Positions 34,283 to 42,636 are shown, counted from the stretch's first letter. The stretch: DNA of 64,000 nucleotides from Aerococcus tenax (GCF_003286645.3 NZ_CP127382.2:2023454-2087453); one strand, 5' to 3'. Notes: generated from the letters alone by a model not told the origin. Translations and numbers: made by a program.

Positions 34283-35605
34283 ATGGATGACAGTTTTCTT
34301 GTCAGCATTATCATCTTTTTTGTTTGTGTAATCTTATCGGCCTACTTCTCATCATCAGAAACGGCCTTCACCTCAGCTTCTTCGATTCGTTTACAGAATG
34401 AAGCGGAATTGGGGGACGACCGCGCTAAACAGGCCCTAGACCTACAAAATCAATTTGATTCCTTATTATCGACGATTTTAATCGGTAATAACTTCGTTAA
34501 TATTGCTGCTTCTTCCATTGCGACAGTGATCTTTATGGAGTTGATTCCTGAATACGGCGCCACCATTGCCACGGTCTTTACCACAGTGACCCTCTTGCTC
34601 TTCTCAGAAATCACCCCCAAACTGATCGCCAAGATTGTCCCTGAACCCTTTGCCAAGTTCTCAACCCCCTACCTACGGGCTATCATGTGGCTCTTCAAGC
34701 CCCTCGTCTGGTTAGTTAACCAATGGCAAAAAATGGTCCAACACTTCTTTCCCTTGGAAGCCCAAGAAGGCATTAGTGAAGAAGAATTGCTGTCCATGGT
34801 GGATGAAGCCCGGGTCGGCGGTAGTATTGAACATGACGAACAACGTTTAGTCAAGGCCGCTATCCGCTTCGATGACCGAGAAGTCTCCGCCATCATTACC
34901 CCACGGATCGATGTTGAAGCCATCGATGTGTCGGACAGTGACCAAGAAATTGAAGCGATCTTTGAAAACCAACCCTATTCCCGGCTCTTAGTCTATGAAG
35001 AAGACATCGACAATGTCCTCGGTGTCCTCCACGAACGCGACTTCAACCGCTATTTACGGGAAAAATTCAAACATCCTGAGAAAAAGATTCTCTTAAACAG
35101 TCTGCTACTGGATACCTTTTCCATCCCACAAAATATGAAACTGGCCACCCTCTTGCGGCAAATGCAAGCCAAACAAATTCATATGGCCGTGGTCCGCGAT
35201 GAACACGGCGGCATGATAGGGATCGTCACCATGGAAGACGTCTTAGAAGAATTGGTCGGTGAGATTTGGGACGAGGACGATGTGGTCACCCAAGATATTG
35301 AAACCATCGAAGCCGGTCAACACTATGTCTTCAGCGGCGGTTGTGCCATTGAAAAAAGCCAACCCCTCCTCCAACTCCCGCTCAAAGAAGCTAACCTCTA
35401 CCACACCATTAACGGTTTTGCTACCCACTACCTGGGTAAGCTGCCGGAACTCGGCGACCACTTTGCGGTCGGGGCCTGGGTCTTTGAAGTGGTTGAAGAG
35501 GACAAACAAAGAGTTGGCAAGTTAGATGCCAAACGCCTCCCCGAAGATGAAGTCGTTGGCCAAGCCGCTCAATATGAAGAAAGTGACCACGACAAAGAAG
35601 AATAA
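34283..35605 (+). CDS. HlyC/CorC family protein (CNNM-CBS, putative metal-ion efflux)
   Basis: A 440-residue protein. Residues 1-190 are the CNNM/DUF21 membrane domain with SSSETAFTSASSIRLQN and LLFSEITPKLIAK motifs. A CBS pair follows at about 205-330 (IITPRIDVEAID, GVLHERDF, AVVRDEHGGMIGIVTMEDVLEELVGEI, in part DEHGGMIGIVTMEDV), then a CorC_HlyC domain to about 425. Members such as CorC, YhdP/MpfA and YugS act in Mg2+ or Co2+ export or resistance. It has an extended -10 (TGCTATGAT) upstream and GGAGG before the ATG. Confidence 0.9.
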   Translation: MDDSFLVSIIIFFVCVILSAYFSSSETAFTSASSIRLQNEAELGDDRAKQALDLQNQFDSLLSTILIGNNFVNIAASSIATVIFMELIPEYGATIATVFTTVTLLLFSEITPKLIAKIVPEPFAKFSTPYLRAIMWLFKPLVWLVNQWQKMVQHFFPLEAQEGISEEELLSMVDEARVGGSIEHDEQRLVKAAIRFDDREVSAIITPRIDVEAIDVSDSDQEIEAIFENQPYSRLLVYEEDIDNVLGVLHERDFNRYLREKFKHPEKKILLNSLLLDTFSIPQNMKLATLLRQMQAKQIHMAVVRDEHGGMIGIVTMEDVLEELVGEIWDEDDVVTQDIETIEAGQHYVFSGGCAIEKSQPLLQLPLKEANLYHTINGFATHYLGKLPELGDHFAVGAWVFEVVEEDKQRVGKLDAKRLPEDEVVGQAAQYEESDHDKEE

Positions 35606-35731
35606 TTAAGAGATTTGTTAGTTTCTTCCCAGTTTGTTCACAAGTTCTTCACAATTATCCTTTACTATAAAAGCGTAGTAAATAGATACATTATTTCTAT
35701 CTTTCTCCTCCCATTATAGAAAGACTAGAAC

Positions 35732-35757
35732 AAAAGACGCCTGAACGCGTCTTTTTT
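35732..35757 (+). terminator. Terminator after the CorC-like gene
   Basis: AAAAGACGC pairs with GCGTCTTTT, followed by TTTT. Confidence 0.85.
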
Positions 35758-35770
35758 ATTGCCTAAAATC

Positions 35771-35832
35771 AAAAAGAGCTAGTTCGCTGCCAAGGCCCAA
35801 GTTGAGGCCAGGTTAAGCGACTAGCTCTTTTT
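35771..35832. terminator. Long bidirectional hairpin next to the element cluster
   Basis: AAAAAGAGCTAGTTCGCT (35771-35788) pairs with AGCGACTAGCTCTTTTT (ending 35832) around a loop that contains a second small GGCC hairpin. It lies directly before half-element E0. Confidence 0.65.
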
Positions 35833-35844
35833 CTTATCTTTTTT

Positions 35845-35881
35845 ACAGCGATTTCGTCCTTTGTTGTGACTGTCGCACTCT
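35845..35881 (-). repeat. Solo right half of a hairpin element (E0)
   Basis: CAGCGATTTCGTCC through GCACTCT, identical to the right half of A2-class elements, with no left half nearby. Confidence 0.8.
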
Positions 35882-35889
35882 TTACTTAG

Positions 35890-36120
35890 TTGAGTTCGGA
35901 AGGGGGAGGGGATGTCCTTTCAGAAAAGTTGAACGACCAGCAAGTTGAGTTCGAACGCCAGCCTTGAAGTTGCTTCAGAAAATTCCAACGCACAGTCGTG
36001 CTGTGCTTTTGGTATTTTCCTCCAGCAATTCAAGTCTCTGACGGCGTCCTCACATCCTTATTTCTGATCTTATCATCTTTTCTTCCAAGGAATCTCCCTC
36101 ACTGATCCTTCCTCACATCC
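35890..36120 (-). repeat. Hairpin element E1, interrupted by E2
   Basis: The left half (35890-35944) and right half (36064-36120) together match element C4 closely. They are split at the apical loop (CAGCAAG | CTGATC) by exactly one other element (E2). Outer arms GGAAGG...CCTTCC, middle GAAAAG/CTTTTC. Confidence 0.85.
35945..36063 (-). repeat. Hairpin element E2, nested in the loop of E1
   Basis: A complete 119-nt element: outer arms ACGCC+AGCCTTGAA with a bulged right arm (GTCAG), middle GAAAAT/ATTTTC, apical GCACAG/CTGTGC. Ends TTGAGTTCG and CCTCACATCC. Confidence 0.87.
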
Positions 36121-36124
36121 TTAC

Positions 36125-36177
36125 CAAACCTGTTCCAAGCGCAAGGCAAGCGTCCACTTCAGAAAAGGGCGACGAGT
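36125..36177 (-). repeat. Hairpin element E3, left part (split by the IS)
   Basis: Left arm CAAGCGCAAGGCAAG and middle arm GAAAAGGGCG. Both pair with the right part at 37922-37977 on the far side of the insertion sequence. Confidence 0.85.
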
Positions 36178-36210
36178 CTGGGACAAAAGTCTGCGAACTC
36201 TAAAACTAAA

Positions 36211-36252
36211 AGAGAATCTACAAATTACTTAAGCGTGATTTGTAGATTCTCT
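36211..36252 (-). terminator. Terminator of the IS transposase
   Basis: A perfect 15-bp stem: AGAGAATCTACAAAT (36211-36225) with ATTTGTAGATTCTCT (36238-36252). It reaches the transposase stop codon (36252-36254). Confidence 0.7.
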
Positions 36253-37763
36253 TATTTTATTGCTTTTATTTTGCTATATTTTTTCAAATTATTGGCCATG
36301 AAGGCCAATCCAACATCAGTTTTAACCCTTGTTTTCCCTCTGAGGTTAAATCGAGTGAACCCTAAAATAGCCTTTATCTGGCCAAAAACTGGTTCAACGT
36401 CAATTTTCCGTTTGGAAAAGAGCTTAGATCCTTCTTCAGATAAAAGCTTCTGTGTTTCTATATTCTTTAATTCCTGATAGTTTTTATTATAGTAAAGCGC
36501 CTTTTGCGGCGCATTTTTTGGGTCCAAAGGCTTATAAACCTGAATTTCAGAAATATAACCACTCATTTTATTTTTTCGTTTTTGGAGATGACTAAAGAAA
36601 TAAACCGTGCCGTCAGGATGTGTAAAAGTATTACTTTGCTTATCGTAACTCCAATTATCCATATTTTTAGCTGATTTTTTATGTTTCTTTTTCTGCTCTT
36701 TATCAAACCGATTATATTTAATCAAATGGTTAATTTTATGGTTATCTAAATAAGTAAGGTTTTCTTCGCTACCATAACCAGCATCAGCTATAATGCATTT
36801 CGGGAAATTAGGAAAACTTTCAACAAAGGGTTGTAAAGTCCGCGTGTCCGTCGGATTGTGGAAAATATCATAATGAAGGACAAACTGGTTTTCAGTCGCT
36901 ACTTGGATATTGTATCCCGCTTTCAATTGCCCATTCATCATATGATCATCTTTCATTCGCATGAACGTAGCATCAGGATCTGTTTTTGAATAGCTGTTTC
37001 TTCCGTTAAATGTTTCAAACTGTTTGGCATACTTTTGTTTGCGGGGTAGAAAATCTTTACTCACTTTACGGTAATGTTTTTTCAAACGACGACGTTCTTG
37101 TTTACGTTGATCTGGCCCTTTTACAGGAGTTTCCTCAATATCTTCAGTGAGTTTATCGATTTCATCCTTAAGAACTTTAGATATCTCTTGAAGCATATTT
37201 TCTTCTAGATCTAAATTTTCATCATATTGGATGCCAGCATCAACCATCGGTTGAATTTCATTAAAGTAATATTCACGTGAAGTCACTTTTAATTGCTCTG
37301 CATATTTTTCAGTTGCCTTTTTCCAAACAAAAGAATATTTATTGGCATTCGCTTCAATTTTAGTTCCATCTATAAAGCAATTTTCTAAATGAATTAATTT
37401 CTCTAACTTTAACTGAGTGGTAAACTCAACGAATAAATTTTCTAATAAACATCTACAATTTTCTGAGGAACGGAAGCGATTAATCGTTCGATAGCTAATA
37501 ACTTGTTGAGCGACTAGCCACTGCATGGGTATATTTTCAACCATTAATTCTTCTATTTTTCTTCCACTAAATACGCCTTTACTATAAGCATATAAAAGCG
37601 CCATAATTAAAGGTTTTGGATGATAGGCAGGACGTCCGTCCTGGGTACTGAAGCTTTCAAAATGTTTTTCATCCAGAGATTCAATAAAATTATAGATTGA
37701 AAATACAATATGATCTGGATCGATACATGCAGATAATTCTAGTGGAAGTGTTGTTTGATTCAT
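36252..37763 (-). CDS. IS1182-family transposase
   Basis: A DDE transposase of about 503 residues. It starts MNQTTLPLELSACIDPDHIV, the family's usual N-terminus, followed by the DUF772-like region (RPAYHPKPLIMALLYAYSKGVFSGRKIEE, in part YHPKPLIMALLYAYSKG). The catalytic region has FIDGTKIEANANKYSFVWKK, in part FIDGTKIEANANKY (first Asp), then CIIADAGYGSEENL (second Asp) and a C-terminal RKIDVEPVFGQIKAILGFTRF segment, in part EPVFGQIK (Glu). No frameshift or stop is present, so the element may be active. The ATG at 37763 has no good ribosome-binding site; a GTG at 37788-37790 (frame start) follows AAGGGG poorly and is the alternative. Confidence 0.92.
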   Translation of the reverse strand: MNQTTLPLELSACIDPDHIVFSIYNFIESLDEKHFESFSTQDGRPAYHPKPLIMALLYAYSKGVFSGRKIEELMVENIPMQWLVAQQVISYRTINRFRSSENCRCLLENLFVEFTTQLKLEKLIHLENCFIDGTKIEANANKYSFVWKKATEKYAEQLKVTSREYYFNEIQPMVDAGIQYDENLDLEENMLQEISKVLKDEIDKLTEDIEETPVKGPDQRKQERRRLKKHYRKVSKDFLPRKQKYAKQFETFNGRNSYSKTDPDATFMRMKDDHMMNGQLKAGYNIQVATENQFVLHYDIFHNPTDTRTLQPFVESFPNFPKCIIADAGYGSEENLTYLDNHKINHLIKYNRFDKEQKKKHKKSAKNMDNWSYDKQSNTFTHPDGTVYFFSHLQKRKNKMSGYISEIQVYKPLDPKNAPQKALYYNKNYQELKNIETQKLLSEEGSKLFSKRKIDVEPVFGQIKAILGFTRFNLRGKTRVKTDVGLAFMANNLKKYSKIKAIK

Positions 37764-37921
37764 GTTATATTGTATGTACACAAGAAGCACCCCTTAATCT
37801 TTAGTGTGGTTACTAATATTATAGCAGGGTGCTTTTTTTATACCTAATTTTAAGTAAAAGGGATAAGAAATTAGTGAAAGCTAACTTCTTATCCCTTTTT
37901 ATTTCGAGGCTTTTGTCCCAG

Positions 37922-37977
37922 CCTCTTACGCCCTTTTCTTCCAGTGGTCTTGCCTTCTGGTGCGCTTGTCGCACTCT
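37922..37977 (-). repeat. Hairpin element E3, right part
   Basis: Middle arm CGCCCTTTTC and bulged right arm (reverse complement CAAGCGC, ACCAG, AAGGCAAG). It pairs perfectly with the left part at 36125-36177. It ends one base before the stop codon (37978-37980) of the metal ATPase gene. Confidence 0.87.
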
Positions 37978-39774
37978 CTATTTCACTTGCATTCTGGCTC
38001 TTAGGGCGTAGAAGATGGCCATGAGGTCCATGACTTCTTGGAGTATGGCTCCGAGTAAGGCCGGGATAACACCAGTCGAAGCAATTAGCATTAAGATAAT
38101 TGAGGTTACAATCCCAAAGACCACTGCTTGTTTAGCCACTTTCAGAGTGTGCTTAGCAATCTTCACCGCTTGGGCCACCTTGGAGAGGTCATCTTTCAAG
38201 ATCACTGCATCGGCCGATTCACTGGCTGCGGTTGATCCGTGGGCCCCCATGGCAATCCCGATATCGGCAACAGTTAAGGCTGGGGCATCATTGACCCCGT
38301 CCCCCACCATCATGACCGGACGAGACTCTTCTCTTAGGTCTTTGAGCAAGTTAATCTTATCTTCAGGCAGGAGATTAGCATGAACTTCTTCAATGCCGGC
38401 ACTGTGGGCAATTCTTTGGGCAATGTTTTCATCATCACCGGTCAGCATAATAATCCGCTTGAAATCCAAGCTTTCCAATTCATGGATGGTGGCTGGGGCT
38501 TCGGGACGGATTTGGTCGTTAAAGGTAATCCGACCCGCATAAGCGCCGTCAATGGCCACATAGACATTGGTCTTGCCGTCAGTAATCTTTTCAGCTCCGA
38601 CAAAGCCTGCCTTACCCACCTTGACTTCCTTGCCATCCACTTGGCCTTGGACCCCAGCAGCGGTCACTTCTTCTAAGTGGTTAACGGGACTGAGGTCTAA
38701 GCCCTTGTCATGAGCTGCATCCACTAAGGACCGGGCCAAAACGTGGGTCGAGGATTGTTCGGCACTGGCTGCATAGTGGAGAATATGATCCGCCTCAAAG
38801 CCTGCTTGGACTTCGATATCATCAACAGCTAAAGACCCCTGGGTAATGGTTCCGGTTTTATCAAAGGCCGCGGTTTTAACTTGGTCGAGTTTTTCCAAGC
38901 TGGTGCCTGATTTCATGACAATCCCATTGCGGCTAGAATTACTCATCCCACCCACAATAGCCACCGGAGCAGCAATAATCAAGGGACAAGGTGACGCCAC
39001 CACCAGGACTTCAGCAAAGCGAACCGGGTCTTTGGAGACAAACCAAGCAATAAAGGCAATGGCATAGGCAATAATGGTAAAGGGCACCGCATAACGGTCA
39101 GCCAGGCGGACAAAGGGAGCGGGCTCTTCCTTAGAATTCTCCACCAGGGCCACTAAACGTTGGTACTGGCTATCCTTAGCCGCCTTTTTCACTTCAAAGG
39201 TCAAGCTAGCTTCCCCATTAATAGACCCTGACATGAGTTCATCGCCCACGCCTTTTTCCACGGGTTTGGATTCTCCGGTCAAGGACGATTCATCGACAAA
39301 GGTCTCCCCTTGGACAATGACTCCGTCCACGGGCACCAATTCATTAGGACGGACTCTAACTTGGTCGCCAACTTGAATCTCATCCACCGGAACAGAATCT
39401 ACCGAACCGTCGGCATTAATTCGGTGGGCAAATTGGGGGGAGTGTTCCAGTAAGGCTTCCAGTTCCCGACTGGCTTGTTGGGTAGCATAGGCTTCCAGGG
39501 ATTCTCCCCCAGTCATCATCACTAGGATCATTAAACTGGCCCAATGTTCCCCCACGGCTAGAGTGGCTAGGATAGCGGTAATGGCTAGGATATCCACCCC
39601 ATAGTAGCCATCCTTTAGAGTTTCGATCATGTCCTTAGCCAAAATGAGGGCCATGATAATCCCCCAAATGGCAATCAGCCAAAAGGCCATAGCTTCCTGG
39701 CCCATGAGAAATTGTAGACAGAGAGCGACTGCCCCAGTGACTAAGGTCACGATGAACTGTTGAAAATCAGTCAT
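37978..39774 (-). CDS. P1B-type heavy-metal-transporting ATPase (SPC motif, P1B-4-like)
   Basis: A 598-residue P-type ATPase with no N-terminal metal-binding domain. The membrane metal motif is SPCPL (in VVASPCPLIIAAPVAIVGG, in part ASPCPLIIAAP) rather than CPC, placing it with P1B-4 pumps (CoaT/CtpD/PfeT group, which export Co2+, Fe2+ or Zn2+). Phosphorylation site FDKTGTITQG; TGES motif as SSLTGESKPV; hinge GDGVNDAPAL. The usual HP of the nucleotide-binding domain is HV here (SSTHVLARSL). It is monocistronic; the stop is directly followed by the right part of element E3. Cobalt export would complement the cbi importer, but the metal is not proven. Confidence 0.88.
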   Translation of the reverse strand: MTDFQQFIVTLVTGAVALCLQFLMGQEAMAFWLIAIWGIIMALILAKDMIETLKDGYYGVDILAITAILATLAVGEHWASLMILVMMTGGESLEAYATQQASRELEALLEHSPQFAHRINADGSVDSVPVDEIQVGDQVRVRPNELVPVDGVIVQGETFVDESSLTGESKPVEKGVGDELMSGSINGEASLTFEVKKAAKDSQYQRLVALVENSKEEPAPFVRLADRYAVPFTIIAYAIAFIAWFVSKDPVRFAEVLVVASPCPLIIAAPVAIVGGMSNSSRNGIVMKSGTSLEKLDQVKTAAFDKTGTITQGSLAVDDIEVQAGFEADHILHYAASAEQSSTHVLARSLVDAAHDKGLDLSPVNHLEEVTAAGVQGQVDGKEVKVGKAGFVGAEKITDGKTNVYVAIDGAYAGRITFNDQIRPEAPATIHELESLDFKRIIMLTGDDENIAQRIAHSAGIEEVHANLLPEDKINLLKDLREESRPVMMVGDGVNDAPALTVADIGIAMGAHGSTAASESADAVILKDDLSKVAQAVKIAKHTLKVAKQAVVFGIVTSIILMLIASTGVIPALLGAILQEVMDLMAIFYALRARMQVK

Positions 39775-39993
39775 TTTTCTTCCTCCTTGTTAATCATCTT
39801 ACTTGCGTATGCTTAGTATACACTAGTTTAGAATATTTCTAAAGTAGTAAAACTTATTTTTTCAAAATATTTCCAAAAGGCCAAAAAGGTCGCTGACTTT
39901 GCTTTTTTCTTAAGACTTCTAACCAATAATTTGTTAAAGTAAACTTATGCCAAAAAAATATTCAATCATTAACCAATAAAGGAGGTTAACTTT

Positions 39994-41208
39994 GTGCATT
40001 TTAACCGTAAACAATGGTTATCACTGGGACTAGGCATCATTGCCCTCTGCCTGATTGTCCTCAACTGGTCAACCATCATCTCCTGGCTGGGCCAAGTCTG
40101 GTCGATTGCCTATCCGATCACTTTAGGGGCCATGATGGCCTATGTGGTCAATATTTTAATGTCGCTTTATGAGAAGTATTTATGGCCCCATACTGATAAG
40201 GACTGGCTGAGAAAAATCCGCCGTCCCATCGCCATTGTCTTGGCGCTCTTAACGATTCTGGCCATTATCGCCCTCACCTTGGGCTTGATTATTCCCCAAT
40301 TGGTGGCTGTAGTGACCAACTTCATGGAGATCCTCCCCCGCCTCTTCCAAAGTCTCGATCGACTCCTAGAGCGCTATGAGGACCTCTATCCGGAAATTGT
40401 CTCCTATATGGGGAACTTGGACCTCAACTGGCAAAACATGGTCCGGCGCACCGTTAGCTTTGCCCAAGGACTCACCTCGAGTTTAATTGGGTCAACCATT
40501 GGCGCTGTCACTTCAGTCGCCAGCTGGATCGTCACCATCTTTATTGCCATCATTATTACTTTCTATATTTTGATGTCTAAGGAAACATTGGGCCACCAAT
40601 TCCATCGGCTCACCAAGGCATATTTAAAGGACAAGCGTTATAACCAAGTCCACTATGTCCTCGCCATGATCAATGACGCCTTCTATAACTTTATCGCTGG
40701 CGAAGTCGTCGAAGCTGCTATCCTGGGCTGTATGGTTGGCTTTGGCATGTGGATTTTTGGCTTCCCTTACGCCAGCATGATTGGGGTCCTTACTGGGGTG
40801 ACGGCCATTATCCCGCTCTTGGGGGCCTATATCTCTGGGGGACTGGGTTTTCTGTTGATCCTCATGCATTCTCCCATCCAAGCCCTGCTCTTTGTGGTCT
40901 TTATCGTGGTGGTCCAACAAATTGAGGGGAACCTGATCTATCCCAAAGTGGTGGGTAATTCCCTGGGACTCCCAGGTATGTGGGTCTTAATTGCCGTGAC
41001 GGTTGGTGGCGGTTTAATGGGGGTCGCTGGTATGCTTATCGGCGTACCCATTGCTTCTGCCGGCTACCGGCTTCTTAAATTTGACGTCAACTACCGCGAA
41101 GCCAAAGCCCAAGCTACTGACACTCAAGAAGTCAAAGCTCCTAGCCAACTGGCCCGCCAGCACGACTTCAGTATCCAAGCCTTGGCCAGTGAAGAGGGCT
41201 TGAACTAG
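39994..41208 (+). CDS. AI-2E family transporter (PerM/YubA-like)
   Basis: A 404-residue membrane protein with about eight helices. The family pattern is visible in LAMINDAFYNFIAGEVVEAAILGCMVGFGMWIFGFPYA, in part FIAGEVVEAAILG, and in LTGVTAIIPLLGAYISG and QQIEGNLIYPKVVGNSLGLPGMWVL, in part EGNLIYPKVVGNSLGL. Functions in the family vary (AI-2 export in TqsA, Na+/H+ exchange in others). It starts at GTG 39994, with GGAGG at 39981-39985. No in-frame ATG is near. Confidence 0.88.
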   Translation: MHFNRKQWLSLGLGIIALCLIVLNWSTIISWLGQVWSIAYPITLGAMMAYVVNILMSLYEKYLWPHTDKDWLRKIRRPIAIVLALLTILAIIALTLGLIIPQLVAVVTNFMEILPRLFQSLDRLLERYEDLYPEIVSYMGNLDLNWQNMVRRTVSFAQGLTSSLIGSTIGAVTSVASWIVTIFIAIIITFYILMSKETLGHQFHRLTKAYLKDKRYNQVHYVLAMINDAFYNFIAGEVVEAAILGCMVGFGMWIFGFPYASMIGVLTGVTAIIPLLGAYISGGLGFLLILMHSPIQALLFVVFIVVVQQIEGNLIYPKVVGNSLGLPGMWVLIAVTVGGGLMGVAGMLIGVPIASAGYRLLKFDVNYREAKAQATDTQEVKAPSQLARQHDFSIQALASEEGLN

Positions 41209-41236
41209 CTAATAAAAATGTATCTCAACTTTAATC

Positions 41237-41275
41237 AAAAACCCTTCCCCTAGAATAAAAAAGGGAAGGGTTTTT
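41237..41275 (+). terminator. Terminator after the AI-2E family gene
   Basis: AAAAACCCTTCCC (41237-41249) pairs with GGGAAGGGTTTTT (41263-41275). Confidence 0.9.
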
Positions 41276-41364
41276 GCAATTCCTTATATTAAGTAGGCCA
41301 GCTAAGTGATAAAATAATGATAGAAGTGAATCGCTTTCATTATAATTGACTAAGGAGGCTTATC

Positions 41365-41688
41365 ATGATTACTACAACTACCCCAAACATCCAAGGCAAG
41401 ACCATTACCGCCTACCAAGGCATTGTCTTTGGCGAAGTGGTGACAGGGGTCAACCTGCTCAAAGACATGGGAGCAGGTTTTCGTAATGTCTTTGGTGGCC
41501 GGTCCAAGGGTTACGAAGGAGAACTGACCCAAGCCCGCGAAGAAGCCCTCCAAGAAATGGCTGACCGGGCCAAAGAACTGGGCGCCGATGCTGTGGTGGG
41601 CGTCAAGATGGACTATGAAACCCTAGGCGCTAATAATGGCATTATCATGGTCACCTGCAGTGGCACCGCAGTCAGCTTAAGTGATTAA
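41365..41688 (+). CDS. YbjQ/UPF0145 family protein
   Basis: A 107-residue protein that begins [20 protein letters not shown] and has [17 protein letters not shown] and [17 protein letters not shown] motifs, matching the UPF0145 (YbjQ) family of small putative metal-binding pentamers. Function is not known. GGAGG lies before the ATG. A hairpin terminator (41731-41763) follows. Confidence 0.9.
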   Translation: MITTTTPNIQGKTITAYQGIVFGEVVTGVNLLKDMGAGFRNVFGGRSKGYEGELTQAREEALQEMADRAKELGADAVVGVKMDYETLGANNGIIMVTCSGTAVSLSD

Positions 41689-41730
41689 GTCAGGTGCCTG
41701 TCCAGCAAATTATATAAACCATTCCCTGCT

Positions 41731-41763
41731 AAACAGAGAGAAACTCTAAGTTTTTCTCTGTTT
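41731..41763 (+). terminator. Terminator after the UPF0145 gene
   Basis: AAACAGAGAGAAA pairs with TTTCTCTGTTT, followed by more T residues. Confidence 0.82.
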
Positions 41764-41882
41764 TTTATTAAGGAGACGTTAAGAATCTGTGAAATGAAGC
41801 GTTTCCATTTGTGGTTTATCAATATTTCTCCTAAGCTTAAAGTATGTCAATCATATAAAAGCATTTTGAGGAGGACGATTCG

Positions 41883-42548
41883 ATGAATAAGAAATTAAAA
41901 ATCTCATTAGTTAGTCTAGCCAGCATCTTTACCCTAGCTGCCTGTGGCCAAGCCAATGATGGGGGAGATAAGGCCAACACTGACCAAAATGAAAGCAGCC
42001 AAGAAGTTTCTCAAGAAACCAAGGGAGAAACGGCTTCCAAAGAGGAAAATCAAGACCAACAAGAGTCCAAAGAGGGCAATAAGGACCAAGCGGAGTCCAG
42101 CCAAGACCAAGAAGGCATTGAAAACAAAGAATATGCCGTCTCTATCGAAGATGCCGTGAATACATTTAACGAAGAAACCGGCGCCCAAGACGTGAAGATC
42201 GAAGAAATCGAATTTGATTACGAAGAAGAATTCAGCAAATATACCTATGAAATCCAAGGCTACAACGCTGAAAACGAATGGGACATGCACATTGATCCCG
42301 ATAGTGGTGAAGTCTTGAAAGTAGAAGCTGAAAAAGAAGCCAATGACGAAACGAAACAACTCGAAGTCACCAGCCTAATCACACCAAAAGAAGCTATGAA
42401 AAAGGCCCTCGCCGAACACCCGGACCAAAAAGTGAAGAACTGGGAACTCTCTGTTGATGACAACGGCGTCATCCACTACGAAGTCGACCTCACCAATGTC
42501 GATGATGTGGACGTCAATGCCACAAGCGGAGAAATTATAAACAAGTAA
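41883..42548 (+). CDS. PepSY-domain lipoprotein
   Basis: A 221-residue lipoprotein with lipobox LAAC (signal peptide MNKKLKISLVSLASIFTLAAC, about 21 residues). A charged Q/E/K/S-rich linker (25-80) leads to two PepSY domains. The first is around YAVSIEDAVNTFNEETG to IDPDSGEVLKVEAE, and the second around ISPKEA-like LITPKEAMKKALAEHP to the end. PepSY domains are thought to inhibit or modulate extracellular proteases. It has GAGGAG before the ATG and a terminator directly after. Confidence 0.9.
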   Translation: MNKKLKISLVSLASIFTLAACGQANDGGDKANTDQNESSQEVSQETKGETASKEENQDQQESKEGNKDQAESSQDQEGIENKEYAVSIEDAVNTFNEETGAQDVKIEEIEFDYEEEFSKYTYEIQGYNAENEWDMHIDPDSGEVLKVEAEKEANDETKQLEVTSLITPKEAMKKALAEHPDQKVKNWELSVDDNGVIHYEVDLTNVDDVDVNATSGEIINK

Positions 42549-42565
42549 TCAATAAATAAAAAAAT

Positions 42566-42602
42566 AAGGATCTAGTAGAATAAATCTGCTAGATCCTTTT
42601 TA
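42566..42602. terminator. Bidirectional terminator between the PepSY gene and levR-like gene
   Basis: AAGGATCTAGTAGA pairs with TCTGCTAGATCCTT, then a T-run. It separates convergent genes. Confidence 0.82.
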
Positions 42603-42636
42603 CTTAGTCATTGCTTTTAAATGATACCTAAAATAG

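Larger units (their letters stand above)
36176..37924 (-). mobile_element. IS1182-family insertion sequence, about 1.75 kb
   Basis: Terminal inverted repeats CTGGGACAAAAG (36178-36189) and CTTTTGTCCCAG (37910-37921) match over 12 bp, or 16 bp with one mismatch if GAG/CTC is included. Inside are one full-length transposase gene, an inward hairpin at the left end (36211-36252) and a terminator-like hairpin at the right end (AAAAGGGATAAGAA with TTCTTATCCCTTTT, about 37856-37900), which insulate it from read-through. No flanking target duplication is evident. The IS lies in the loop of hairpin element E3. Confidence 0.9.

Noticed and set aside
41332..41345. cre box before the UPF0145 gene
   Set aside because: TGAATCGCTTTCAT resembles a cre box but the spacing between TG and CG is one base short.
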